NCBI GenBank assembly: GCA_029882975.1
Contig: JAOUJW010000009.1
Location: 1-64,000, forward strand
DNA length: 64,000 nucleotides
Direction of reading: 5' to 3'
Source: Gammaproteobacteria bacterium
GTDB taxonomy: Bacteria > Pseudomonadota > Gammaproteobacteria > SZUA-152
In this document: positions 27,382 through 36,727 of the stretch, one piece after another
Numbering within the stretch: the first letter of the stretch is position 1
Layout: each line of letters starts with the position of its first letter
The notes under the pieces: generated by a model
Databases searched by the model: none
What the model was told of the DNA's origin: nothing
The model's input: only the letters and a program-made list of their open reading frames with translations
Translations under genes and position numbers: made by a program

Positions 27382-28386
27382 ATGGGCATGATTCTCGTAT
27401 TTACATTCATTCTTGCTGTTGGCGGCCTTTTTGGCGTAGCAATCAGTGTCTCACATATATTCCCCTTTTCTACGGGATCAATAGGATGGGCTCTGCTTAC
27501 TGTGATATCGATTGTGCCTATTGTCATTTTTATAAACGTATATATGGGGACCTTCCACTCAGAAAAATTAGCCCATATGAAAAAAGAAAATAAAACCGAA
27601 CCAATGACGATTCATCCGGACGTTGGATCCATGTTGGAACCGGCTTCCCAGTTTCCCGGGAAAAACGATCTTCGTAACACGGCAGATTTCCAAACTGCCG
27701 TGTTGCGCTTGGAAAACACAGATTACGAGTCCGAAAAGTGGACCAGCGCGTATGCGGTTCGGCCCAAAGGAAAAGAGCCTTTTTTGCTGGTTAACTACTC
27801 GAAGGAACGCATCGTAAAACAATGGTCCGCGACGGAATCACAGTTACAATCCACATCGCAGAAAGAATACACCATTAACGATTATACGCCCGAGAAAATT
27901 GAACCTCTTTCAGGTCTACGCTCCGAGCACTGGCGGCGGTTTCGAATAGTGGACGCCATGGTTTTAACCGAAACCCAAATTTTGTTTGTTTTCGAAATCT
28001 GGAAAACCAACCCGTCTTATGTTAGCTATTTATACAATTCCACATCCCGTGAATTTCATCCTATTTCCCCTGAAGACATTGCACCAATATCCGTGATCGA
28101 TGGCGTTTATGTACGAACCCATCACCTGTCTGCTGATACCGTGTTGGTACAACACGAATCAAACCGAGTCCGATTAGCGGCAGAGTCCTACAGAAATTAT
28201 TCCAGTCACCTCGTCCTGGTGTCTCCCTATTATCCACAAGGCATAGAATTTTTACAGCTAGGCATAGACCTGGGAACCATTCAACGCTTAAGTCTGTCCG
28301 GCAATGAACTTTACCTGGAACTCCTTGGAAAGACACCGCCGTCCAGCATAAGCCATCTGAACATTACGAAGCTACTAAAAAAATAG
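27382..28386 (+). CDS. hypothetical membrane-anchored protein, 334 aa
   Basis: Two hydrophobic segments at the N-terminus (about residues 2-23 and 31-53) are followed by a basic stretch and a long soluble domain with many strands and few recognisable motifs. No family recognised. The lipase gene follows after 31 bases in the same direction. The three genes 27382-30829 look like a unit; in effector loci such a membrane protein can be an immunity or adaptor protein, but that is inference only. Confidence 0.6.
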   Translation: MGMILVFTFILAVGGLFGVAISVSHIFPFSTGSIGWALLTVISIVPIVIFINVYMGTFHSEKLAHMKKENKTEPMTIHPDVGSMLEPASQFPGKNDLRNTADFQTAVLRLENTDYESEKWTSAYAVRPKGKEPFLLVNYSKERIVKQWSATESQLQSTSQKEYTINDYTPEKIEPLSGLRSEHWRRFRIVDAMVLTETQILFVFEIWKTNPSYVSYLYNSTSREFHPISPEDIAPISVIDGVYVRTHHLSADTVLVQHESNRVRLAAESYRNYSSHLVLVSPYYPQGIEFLQLGIDLGTIQRLSLSGNELYLELLGKTPPSSISHLNITKLLKK

Positions 28387-28417
28387 GCAAAACCACTAAA
28401 TCAGCGAGAGAATTATC

Positions 28418-29743
28418 ATGCCAAAAGGAAATACGCTTACACCACTTGAAGCGGCACAGATTGCGACCAACGTCTACTTTACTCTGGACAGCTGGATTCA
28501 CTTTACGCCTCGGGCAAATACCGAATCCATGAAGAACATACAAAACCGGGTTTTAGGTAATGCCAGTGTCGGCAGCCCTCAACCGGGGTCCGGGCGAACT
28601 CACGTTAACAGCTCCCTAAAGGGTGGTGGCCTGGGTTCAGCACAAATTGCCAATGTTCATTCCGCAACCACCGGGGTTTTGTTAACCCAAACCTCGGGGT
28701 TTGGATATACGCTGAGTTTCCAGGGCGACGGAAGCAAGCATGTAGTCATAGCCACCCGTGGAACCCGGCCGGAAATGAACGCCATGCCGGACTTAGTGAC
28801 TGATTTGCGAGCAACCATGCGCAATTACGGCGACTACGGCCCGGTACACACCGGCTTCTTAAAAACCTATGAAAGCATTGCGGCGAATTTAGACCGGGAC
28901 AAAGCCTTAATCGAAAGTGCCGATGTGATTCACTGTGTGGGTCATAGTTTAGGGGGAGCCATTGCGACCTTAATCGCCGGCCGCTACGCGGGGAGTGGTA
29001 AGAAAGTAAAACTGTATACCTTTGGCTGCCCACGGGTAGGTGCAGGCAATACTTATCTGAATTTTGAACGTAGAATAGGCGTGGAAAACATACATCGAGT
29101 CAGCCACGACCTCGACCCGGTCACATTGATTGGCCCTTATCCCTTCATCCACATACAGCCCAGGTTTGACGATCGAAGCAACCTGATTCTGCCATCACGC
29201 AGCGGGAGCTTCTTAACCGCTGCCAATCACGATATGGATTTGTACATACAGTCCGCCGCCGGCAAGCAATGGTCGGATTTACGACTGGAGAAAGCCGAAA
29301 TTAAACACAAAGACGATATCCTGGCCAGCTGGCTGTTGCGTGACGACAATACCGGATGGGTCCGCTATGCATGTGTTAAAACACTATCCTATCTGTTCAG
29401 GCTGTTTCGTAGCGCCTTACGCGTGTTGAGTACCGCAGTCGTGCTGGGATTGTCCATGATTGATGTCGTAGCCGAAATATTGATACGAGGACTTCATCTG
29501 GTTGGCCAGTTCAGCAAACAACTATTGCAACTACTGGAACACACAGCCTATTGGGCCACCGGAATCCGTATCAAAGGAAAAGAAAACTTTACCTCCGAGT
29601 TAATTCGCGAGTTATTGGAGAAAATGTTTCAAGTTGTTAAAACCACCAGCATTGAAGCCATTGGAAAAGTGCAAAGAAACATTAAACCTGTCGCACTATC
29701 GGTCGGCACCACCTGGGCGTTGTCCAGCTTCAATGTCATATAG
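28418..29743 (+). CDS. class 3 lipase family protein (possible secreted effector)
   Basis: A 441-aa protein with a Lipase_3 alpha/beta-hydrolase core. The nucleophile Ser sits in HCVGHSLGGAIATL (about residues 171-184), an Asp in SHDLDPVTL (near 230) and a His in AANHDMDLY (near 273). HTGFLKTYESI and TFGCPRVGAGN are further family motifs. The last 130 residues are hydrophobic and amphipathic, suggesting membrane insertion. No signal peptide. It is followed by an ankyrin-like gene six bases later. Antibacterial phospholipase effectors of type VI secretion (Tle2-like) have this domain and neighbouring immunity genes; no T6SS component is in the window. Confidence 0.8.
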   Translation: MPKGNTLTPLEAAQIATNVYFTLDSWIHFTPRANTESMKNIQNRVLGNASVGSPQPGSGRTHVNSSLKGGGLGSAQIANVHSATTGVLLTQTSGFGYTLSFQGDGSKHVVIATRGTRPEMNAMPDLVTDLRATMRNYGDYGPVHTGFLKTYESIAANLDRDKALIESADVIHCVGHSLGGAIATLIAGRYAGSGKKVKLYTFGCPRVGAGNTYLNFERRIGVENIHRVSHDLDPVTLIGPYPFIHIQPRFDDRSNLILPSRSGSFLTAANHDMDLYIQSAAGKQWSDLRLEKAEIKHKDDILASWLLRDDNTGWVRYACVKTLSYLFRLFRSALRVLSTAVVLGLSMIDVVAEILIRGLHLVGQFSKQLLQLLEHTAYWATGIRIKGKENFTSELIRELLEKMFQVVKTTSIEAIGKVQRNIKPVALSVGTTWALSSFNVI

Positions 29744-29749
29744 CTTTGT

Positions 29750-30829
29750 ATGGATATGAATTTAACAAAATACTGCTATTTGTTGGTCAACACCAACAAC
29801 CTGAGTGATTTCCTGTTTCAACAGGAACTGTTGAGCTTTGCTGCCAACCTCCCTGTAGAGCAGGAGCCCGTTGACGCAGCCGAACAAGAAGCAATACTGG
29901 AGGCCAGTCTGGCGGATCTGGACTTTAGCCATCTTAGCGAAATTGACTATGGACAACCCTCGCTTCCATACCCAGGTTCGGCGAATATGGAAAATCCGGT
30001 TATGGACACCGAAGTCACAGGAGACACGCACACCAACAGCCCTGTCAGTGTAAATGGCGAAAGCTACGAAAAAACACTATTGGAATCCTACGCCACCATG
30101 GAATCCATGCAGGCAGTTTTCAGCGCTCTTTATGCAAAATCCGATCTCGACTATCTTAATTCATTACAAGCTGCACTACCCCGGCACTTAACATCCCTTG
30201 AGCAAGCGTTAACTGCACAAGACATTGAAGCCTGGCTGCCCATGTTAAAAGATAATGATGCTTTTATCGCCTTGGCCAATTGTGTACGCCAACTAATGCC
30301 TAACGAGGACGATTTTAATCAAGCAATTTTGCTTGGTGACCTTGAAACGGTAAAAAACAACTTGGATCTCTTTGCGATCGGAGAGCCGCAATTGGAAGCC
30401 ACGGCAAGAGCGAAAAACGTTGAGATGTTTCAGCTATTGCTCAGCAAATGTAAGCCCACGCCCTATGGCATCAAATCCATTATGCAGGAAGTCATAGACG
30501 ACCCGATTTATTTTGATATTTTTGTAAACATTTTAAAACCGGATGAGCCGTTGTTGGCAGATTTACTGGTTCCGGCATTGTATAACGGTTGCGAGGAAGT
30601 GGTACGGTTTCTTGTAGCCAAAACGGATTTAAACAACTCCCATCTTTTCCCGGACAATCTGCCTTTGGTCTATGCTATTCGGGGCCAAAACCTTGAACTG
30701 GCGCAATTGATGCTGGACAACGGCGCTGATCCGTTGGCACAAAGCAAGGAAGGAACACCGATGGAAATCGCCCAATCCTGGTTACCCCAGGGGCACGAGT
30801 TAATTGATTTGCTCAAAACTGCGCAGTAG
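29750..30829 (+). CDS. ankyrin-repeat-like protein, possible immunity partner
   Basis: A 359-aa soluble acidic protein. The C-terminal third has ankyrin-type repeats: LPLVYAIRGQNLELAQLMLDN then GADPLAQSKEGTPMEIA. The N-terminal half contains helical segments with no recognised motif. It starts six bases after the lipase stop and so is very likely co-translated with it. Ankyrin-like proteins are common immunity partners or regulators of toxins. ATG 29750 is used; ATG 29756 is a close alternative. Confidence 0.65.
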   Translation: MDMNLTKYCYLLVNTNNLSDFLFQQELLSFAANLPVEQEPVDAAEQEAILEASLADLDFSHLSEIDYGQPSLPYPGSANMENPVMDTEVTGDTHTNSPVSVNGESYEKTLLESYATMESMQAVFSALYAKSDLDYLNSLQAALPRHLTSLEQALTAQDIEAWLPMLKDNDAFIALANCVRQLMPNEDDFNQAILLGDLETVKNNLDLFAIGEPQLEATARAKNVEMFQLLLSKCKPTPYGIKSIMQEVIDDPIYFDIFVNILKPDEPLLADLLVPALYNGCEEVVRFLVAKTDLNNSHLFPDNLPLVYAIRGQNLELAQLMLDNGADPLAQSKEGTPMEIAQSWLPQGHELIDLLKTAQ

Positions 30830-30840
30830 CATTCTCTTCC

Positions 30841-30862
30841 CGGCAGATTGTCCCATCTGCCG
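30841..30862 (+). terminator. hairpin after the lipase cluster
   Basis: CGGCAGAT (30841-30848) and ATCTGCCG (30855-30862) pair perfectly around a six-base loop, twelve bases after the stop. No T-run follows, so it may be a processing or Rho-associated hairpin rather than a classic terminator. Confidence 0.4.
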
Positions 30863-30959
30863 ATTCGCGATTACCGCAATCCTGCTGTTAACAAAATAGT
30901 GACCGCACACCAAGTTCAAGGCATAATCTACGGACGATCCGGATTATAAGTCTATTCGC

Positions 30960-31373
30960 ATGTATAATTTGAAAAACAAACTGGAACACTTTGGCAATTT
31001 ACTGGTAGACAGTTTCCATCTAATTGCTTTATTTGTCATTGGTTTTACGGTCATCTGGTCCGCAGCCCACGAATATATTTCCATTATGAGCAAGGGCGCT
31101 GCCGACCTCAAGGATATCCTGTTGTTGTTTATATACCTGGAAATTGGCGCTATGCTGGGCATTTATTTCAAAACCAAGAAACTGCCTGTCGTTTTCTTAA
31201 TTTACATCGCCATTACAGCACTGACCCGAGTGCTGGCTGTGGACATAAAGAACATGGATGGCTTGAAAACCCTCAGTGTAACCGGCGCTATCCTGATTCT
31301 AGCGGTGTCCGGCTATGTTTTATCTCAATCCAAACATAACCGACTGGATCAAAAACCCGGCGACACGGATTAG
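30960..31373 (+). CDS. PsiE-family membrane protein
   Basis: A 137-aa protein with four membrane segments and the PsiE pattern: ILLLFIYLEIGAMLGIYFKTKKLPVVFLIY followed by IAITALTRVLAVD. PsiE is a phosphate-starvation-induced protein of unknown activity. Its gene is convergent with dctM-type permease gene. Start ATG 30960. Confidence 0.85.
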   Translation: MYNLKNKLEHFGNLLVDSFHLIALFVIGFTVIWSAAHEYISIMSKGAADLKDILLLFIYLEIGAMLGIYFKTKKLPVVFLIYIAITALTRVLAVDIKNMDGLKTLSVTGAILILAVSGYVLSQSKHNRLDQKPGDTD

Positions 31374-31389
31374 CACCAATTCACGCGAT

Positions 31390-32706
31390 TTATTTCATAC
31401 TGTCCATCAAATCCGGTAACCAGGATGTGACTTGAGGGTAAAACATGACCACAAGTAATGCCAACACTTGAATAATGATAAATGGAATGACGCCGCGATA
31501 GATTTGTTGGATTCTTACAGAGTCCGGGGCAGCCGCTTTCAAATAAAACAGAGAAAATCCAAAAGGCGGAGTGAGAAACGAAGTCTGCAGATTCAAAGCG
31601 ATTAATACGGCAAACCACATAAGGTCCAACCCAAAAAAAGCCGCAATGGGCGCCAAAATGGGCACCACGATAAAACAAATCTCGATAAAGTCCAGAAAGA
31701 ACCCCAGCACAAATATAATTACCATGCTGACCAGGAGAAAACCCCAGGCACCGCCGGGAAGGTTGGTCATAATTTCTTTGACCAAGTCATCCCCACCCAT
31801 ACCGCGGAACACCAAACCAAAGGCTGTCGCTCCCAATAAAATAATAAACACCATGCTGGTCATTTGTGTGGTGCTAAGCATGGACTCGCGCAGCTTATTC
31901 CAATCCAATTTGCGGTGAGACAGAGCCAACAACAGAGCACCCATCGCACCCACCGCTGCCGATTCCGTCGGCGAAGCCACACCAAAGAAAATGGACCCTA
32001 GAACAGCAAACACCAGGAACAGTGGCGGCAAAAGGCTTTTCACGACTCGCCGCCCCAACCCTGCGGCTAGTGATTCCCCCCGGGAAACAAGGGGCGGTGC
32101 CAAGTGCGGTTTCATCCGTGCCAACACCAGGATATATACAATAAATAAAACCACCAACAATAATCCGGGAACGACAGCCCCCATGAATAAATGCCCCACG
32201 GGCACCCCGATCACATCCCCCAGCAAAACAAGAATAATACTCGGCGGAATGATTTGTCCTAAAGTACCGGAAGCGGAGATCGTGCCGGTGGCCAATTCTT
32301 TTTGATAACCGTGCTTTAACATGACAGGCAGGGCAATCACTGTCATGGTAACAACTGTTGCGCCGACCACTCCTGTAGTGGCCGCCAGCAGGGTCCCCAC
32401 CAGCACTATGGACACCCCCATACCGCCCGGTATTTTACCGAACAGCTGCCCCATGGTTTCCAAAAGCTCTTCTGCCAAACCGGACTTCTCCAGGATGACG
32501 CCCATAAAGACAAACAGGGGTACGGCCAACAGGGTGAAGTTAACCATCACGCCCCAAATACGCAGTGGCAACAACTCAAAAAAATCAAAGCCCAGGAATA
32601 TGGTACCAAACAACACCGATACTGCACCCAGGGTAAAGGCTACCGGATAGCCCAGCATGAGCAAGGCCACCGCCACCAACAACATGATCAAGGCCCATAC
32701 TTCCAC
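31390..32706 (-). CDS. TRAP transporter large permease (DctM family)
   Basis: A 438-aa polytopic protein with the DctM signature regions: MLGYPVAFTLGAVSVLFG at the start, TGVVGATVVTMTVIALPVMLKHGY, GTLGQIIPPSIILVL, and near the end FIEICFIVVPILAPI and LNLQTSFLTPPFGFSLFYL. Together with the small permease upstream (one-base overlap) it forms the membrane part of a sodium- or proton-driven TRAP uptake system for organic acids or related solutes. No DctP-type binding-protein gene is adjacent, so the substrate cannot be guessed. Confidence 0.92.
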   Translation of the reverse strand: MEVWALIMLLVAVALLMLGYPVAFTLGAVSVLFGTIFLGFDFFELLPLRIWGVMVNFTLLAVPLFVFMGVILEKSGLAEELLETMGQLFGKIPGGMGVSIVLVGTLLAATTGVVGATVVTMTVIALPVMLKHGYQKELATGTISASGTLGQIIPPSIILVLLGDVIGVPVGHLFMGAVVPGLLLVVLFIVYILVLARMKPHLAPPLVSRGESLAAGLGRRVVKSLLPPLFLVFAVLGSIFFGVASPTESAAVGAMGALLLALSHRKLDWNKLRESMLSTTQMTSMVFIILLGATAFGLVFRGMGGDDLVKEIMTNLPGGAWGFLLVSMVIIFVLGFFLDFIEICFIVVPILAPIAAFFGLDLMWFAVLIALNLQTSFLTPPFGFSLFYLKAAAPDSVRIQQIYRGVIPFIIIQVLALLVVMFYPQVTSWLPDLMDSMK

Positions 32707-33257
32707 TATTTCACCTCACCGGAACCGTCGGATTCAACGTTGGTTTCCGGAAAAAACAGCTGCAACACACGGCGTAAAAAATGCGCAAATCCTTGCAAGA
32801 GTAGCAAGCTGAACCCCAAGGGAATGGCCGATTTGAGTATGAACCGCATGGGCAGGCCACCCGGGTCCGGTGAGCCCTCCATGATATAGAATGCCGCACT
32901 GACAAACGGCATGGAACTAATGATGACCACGACACAGAAGGGTAGCAGGAAGAATAGAAACCCCAATAAGTCCACCCAGGCCTGATGACGCGGCGAAAAT
33001 CGGCCACGGTAGAATATATCCACCCGTACATGCCCTTCGTGCTTAAAGGTATAGGCAGCACCAATCAAGAAAAGCAAAGCAAATAAGTGCCACTCCAGCT
33101 CCTGCAAGGTCACAGAGCCTATTTTAAAGAAAAATCTCATAAAAACGTCATATACGACGATGAGCACCAACAACAACACTGTCCAGGACATGAGACGGCC
33201 GCTGATTTCGCTGATGTTCTCGATGGCTTCTATGAATTTTGAAATGCGCGCTTTCAT
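32706..33257 (-). CDS. TRAP transporter small permease (DctQ family)
   Basis: A four-helix membrane protein with the DctQ pattern: YDVFMRFFFKIGSVTLQELEWHLFALLFLIGAAYTFKHEGHVRVDIF in one unit (quoted in parts: LQELEWHLF, HVRVDIFY). ATG 33257 is preferred over an upstream TTG at 33287 because the DctQ fold begins shortly after it. Partner of the large permease directly downstream. A TRAP system normally also needs a periplasmic DctP, absent here. Confidence 0.88.
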   Translation of the reverse strand: MKARISKFIEAIENISEISGRLMSWTVLLLVLIVVYDVFMRFFFKIGSVTLQELEWHLFALLFLIGAAYTFKHEGHVRVDIFYRGRFSPRHQAWVDLLGFLFFLLPFCVVVIISSMPFVSAAFYIMEGSPDPGGLPMRFILKSAIPLGFSLLLLQGFAHFLRRVLQLFFPETNVESDGSGEVK

Positions 33258-33396
33258 GCAGTTATTATGATTTTTTGGAGGCTGCAAACCCCGCTGGTTT
33301 ACTTACCCGACCGGCGCTATTCTACCCTATTTGCGCTGCCAAAAATACGCCACCCGGTAGAGCCTGAGCGCTTAAAAGCCGGCAGATCGTCGGGTT

Positions 33397-34947
33397 TTAA
33401 GCCGCTCGCTGCGCCAGCTGTAAAGCTAAGTGTGCTTGCGCTACCAACTGCACAAAACTTTGATGTTCCTCCAGCGAAATCGGTTTGCTGCTTTTAGCCT
33501 TATCGGCATAGAAAACACCAATGGGCTTGCCGTTAACCACCAAACCGGCCAAGCTGAAACCCGTCACACCGGAATCCAACAGAAACTTAGGCAACCGGCC
33601 TGCCTGTGCCTCCGCATCAATCACCAATACATCCCTACCATCATGAATTCGCTGAGAAAACAAATCATCCCCCACACTCACACGGTTAAACGCATTCTTG
33701 AGCTTATCCACACCCTTGCCCTCTACCATACGTCCCGTGTATGAACGGTGATCGGTGCTCAACAAGCATAACATTACGCGGTCGTAGCCCAACGCTGTGT
33801 GTACTGCATCCAGAACCGCCTTAAATACAGTATTTACGGGTGTTTTGGCCGCGATCAGTGTCGTTAGCTTTTGAATAGCATCCAATAGCAACGACGGATT
33901 GACTTGTGAGGCAGCGGCACCGGATACAGAAACCTCGCGGGGTGCCGCGTTGTAGCCATCATCTTCAGTGTCATCCTGCGTCACTTGCATCGCCTTAGAG
34001 CCTGTAAAATCACTCAGTTGCTGATATATTTCCTGAAAACTTTCATCCTGCCCCGGCTGCGTTCCGGGCATGAGCAATGATTTGCTCAACCCAAACTCCA
34101 CCGCCATATCACAGGAGTTTTTGAAGGAACTCTTTAAACTGCTCAGCGCAGCGTCCTCCTTTATACCGGCTGCTTTAGCAATGGATTTGAGTACTTTACT
34201 AAAATCGCGCTTCGGAACAGATGTTTTCGAATACATCATCGCCATCAACTCGTGGGTCAACCCCGCAATGGTACGGTTAAACAACACTTCGTCTTTTTTC
34301 ACACAACCGCTGGTGCTGACCGGTGCTAAGGTTTTCACCACATTCTCCGGAAATTCCCAACGCTCCACCACGGCGCGCCCCACATCCAGCAAAGACATAC
34401 CAAGAACCTTTTTTTGCGATTGTAACGCCGACAGCTGCTCACTGTGTTCCTGCATTTCCAAATAAGCTTCCGGCAAACAATATGCAACGATGATTTCGCC
34501 AAGGTTGTAAAGCAAACCACAGATATAGCTGCGCTCCACCTGCTTTTGGCCGCACTCTGTCGCCAGATCCCGAACGAAACCTGCAGCCATGTATGAACTC
34601 ACTAACATCGCGCTTAAATCAACCTCCGGGTTTTGTTCCTGAAAACTGTCAATGATTTTGAGCGTTAGCACACAACTTTTAATTGCATCAAAACCCAACA
34701 ACACTATGGCTCGGGATAAAGTGGAGAATCGGTTGCCGCCGCGATTATAGAAAGGAGAGTTAGCCAGCTTGAGCACTTTTGCTGACAAATCCACATCCTT
34801 GAGCATTTCCATCGCCAAGGCCACCGCATCCGAATCGGGGTCGGAACTGATCATCTGGACCTTATTGACACTGGCACTAAAAATGGGTAAATCGCCCCGC
34901 TGATCCATGCGGCGTAAGATGGTGTCTATTAAGCTTTGCTGCTCCAT
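33397..34947 (-). CDS. HDOD-GAF signalling protein
   Basis: ATG 34947 is preferred over an in-frame start 45 bases upstream because AGAGGACA lies ahead of it. The N-terminal HDOD domain (about residues 10-230) has LKLANSPFYNRGGNRFSTLSRAI-type helices and FDAIKSCVLTL. The C-terminal part is a GAF domain (LGYDRVMLCLLSTD, then KPIGVFYADKAKS). HDOD proteins act in signal transduction and cell-cycle or stress control; no catalytic HD motif is present. Divergent to the first TraF-like gene. Confidence 0.85.
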   Translation of the reverse strand: MEQQSLIDTILRRMDQRGDLPIFSASVNKVQMISSDPDSDAVALAMEMLKDVDLSAKVLKLANSPFYNRGGNRFSTLSRAIVLLGFDAIKSCVLTLKIIDSFQEQNPEVDLSAMLVSSYMAAGFVRDLATECGQKQVERSYICGLLYNLGEIIVAYCLPEAYLEMQEHSEQLSALQSQKKVLGMSLLDVGRAVVERWEFPENVVKTLAPVSTSGCVKKDEVLFNRTIAGLTHELMAMMYSKTSVPKRDFSKVLKSIAKAAGIKEDAALSSLKSSFKNSCDMAVEFGLSKSLLMPGTQPGQDESFQEIYQQLSDFTGSKAMQVTQDDTEDDGYNAAPREVSVSGAAASQVNPSLLLDAIQKLTTLIAAKTPVNTVFKAVLDAVHTALGYDRVMLCLLSTDHRSYTGRMVEGKGVDKLKNAFNRVSVGDDLFSQRIHDGRDVLVIDAEAQAGRLPKFLLDSGVTGFSLAGLVVNGKPIGVFYADKAKSSKPISLEEHQSFVQLVAQAHLALQLAQRAA

Positions 34948-35200
34948 AGCGACGTGTCCTCTCCCTGTCGGAATTCCGTGGAATAAAAACACTAGCGGAT
35001 TAGAGGGAGAAACCTTGAGCGTCTATAATGAGACAGAATTGCTAAAGAAGACCCGGCAGCACGCCGATGATTGATAAGATACGCTAGGTGAATTTTGTGC
35101 ATTTAACAATAGTTTTACAAACGTTTCGCCGATTTACCCCACAATTGAGGGTTAACGACAGGATTTTATTAAGGCTCTGGCCTAAACCACGGAGACCAAT

Positions 35201-36637
35201 ATGAAAGTTTTTAAAAAAACACTGATCACGACAGCAATTCTGGCACTGGGTAGCGGATCCGGCTGGGCGGGGCCTATTAATCACCCCAGTGGCTCCAATT
35301 TGACATACGGTTATAGTAGCAATGGCCAGTCTATTATGTCGGATATTAACAACCCTGCTGCCGGTGCCGCCATTCTGGAAAAGGACGGTGAAGGTCAGTT
35401 TCGATTTGGGCTCATCAGCTCTATTGGTTTTGGTGCAGAAATTGGTGACGTAGCCGAACTCTACAATGAAGTTGACGCTGTTTCTCAGTCGTTTCAGGGA
35501 GATTTTGCCAATTTGCTGGGCCCGGTACCGGATGTGGGCACTGCATTAAGTACCATGAGCACCGAATTCAACCGCGTGAATAATTTTCTGGGTCTGGTAG
35601 AAGAACAAGGTTATGCCAAAGCCTTTGTATCCGGACACGTACCTCTAATGCCATTAGTGATCACCTCCAAAGGCCTGGGCGGCAGCTTGGTTTTGGATGC
35701 CAATTTTACCGCAGGGGCGCAAATGAACTTTTTGGGGCAGGACATTGCTTTCGACCCTACTGAGGCAACGGCTAACCAGCTTTTCGCGGACTTCATTGCT
35801 GCTATCAGCGGTTCGCCGACTACCGACAATCAGTACATCAACGGCGACTTTTTGGTAAATTATACCGGCGCAACTGGTCAGTATAGCTATGCCATGGCAG
35901 CCAATGACAGCAGCATTGTGATCAAAGCCGGTGGCATCGCTGAAGTCGCTCTGGGATACAGCACACTTATGATGGGTGGCGGCGACAACAGCCTGTTTTT
36001 TGGGCTGCGCGGCAAGTACTACCAAACGGAGCTGTACCGCTATGTGCAGGCTTTTGATCTGAATACCGCCGGCTCCCAAACCACTTTTGACAACGCCGAC
36101 ACCACCAATGCAACCAGCACCACCGGGTTTGGCGTGGATGTGGGCTTGTTGTGGGCCATGCGTAATATGCGTCTGGGCGCCACTCTAACCAATATTAACG
36201 AACCCAGCTTTGACTACAACACAACTGACACGGGCGGATACACCTATACCGACCCCCGCATCAGCGCCGAGATAGCCAAAGGTGCCACCTATACCATGGA
36301 ATCCCAATTAAAATTTGAGGCGGCCATTTACAGTGACAGCCGCAATTGGGTGTTGGGCGCCACTTTTGATGCCAACCCGATAGAGGATGCTTTTGGCGCG
36401 GAATATCAGTGGGCCACCGCCAGTGTCGCCTATGCCAGTGATACTTTTATCATTCCCGGACTACGCGCCGGAGTACGTAAAAACTTGGCCGGCAGCGAAT
36501 TGACCTACGCCAATGTGGGTATGACCTGGCTATTTATCAATTTGGACGCAGGCATGGCCATGGACAAAATTGTCATTGATGATCAAGAAACCAGCCGTGC
36601 GGCGATGGTTAATCTTGGGGTGCAATTTACATTCTAA
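35201..36637 (+). CDS. TraF-like outer-membrane protein (PF13729 type), 478 aa
   Basis: A signal peptide (MKVFKKTLITTAILALG to GWAGP) is followed by a protein of alternating strands ending in an aromatic strand (LGVQFTF), typical of an outer-membrane beta-barrel. The region around SDINNPAAGA matches the TraF_2 family, which has a FadL-like barrel shape and is not the conjugation protein of F plasmids in function. ATG 35201 follows CCACGGAGACC. Convergent with a paralogue across a perfect hairpin. Confidence 0.75.
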   Translation: MKVFKKTLITTAILALGSGSGWAGPINHPSGSNLTYGYSSNGQSIMSDINNPAAGAAILEKDGEGQFRFGLISSIGFGAEIGDVAELYNEVDAVSQSFQGDFANLLGPVPDVGTALSTMSTEFNRVNNFLGLVEEQGYAKAFVSGHVPLMPLVITSKGLGGSLVLDANFTAGAQMNFLGQDIAFDPTEATANQLFADFIAAISGSPTTDNQYINGDFLVNYTGATGQYSYAMAANDSSIVIKAGGIAEVALGYSTLMMGGGDNSLFFGLRGKYYQTELYRYVQAFDLNTAGSQTTFDNADTTNATSTTGFGVDVGLLWAMRNMRLGATLTNINEPSFDYNTTDTGGYTYTDPRISAEIAKGATYTMESQLKFEAAIYSDSRNWVLGATFDANPIEDAFGAEYQWATASVAYASDTFIIPGLRAGVRKNLAGSELTYANVGMTWLFINLDAGMAMDKIVIDDQETSRAAMVNLGVQFTF

Positions 36638-36650
36638 TAATATTTGGTCC

Positions 36651-36680
36651 GCCGATACGGGTGGATGACCACCCGTATCG
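36651..36680. terminator. perfect 13-bp hairpin between convergent genes
   Basis: CCGATACGGGTGG (36651-36663) and its exact complement (36668-36680) enclose an ATGA loop, 14 bases past one stop and 48 before the other. No long T-runs flank it, but its position suits a bidirectional terminator. Confidence 0.7.
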
Positions 36681-36727
36681 GCTCCATCACATCACTAGAG
36701 GCTTTGAATACCTACAAATACCGATCA

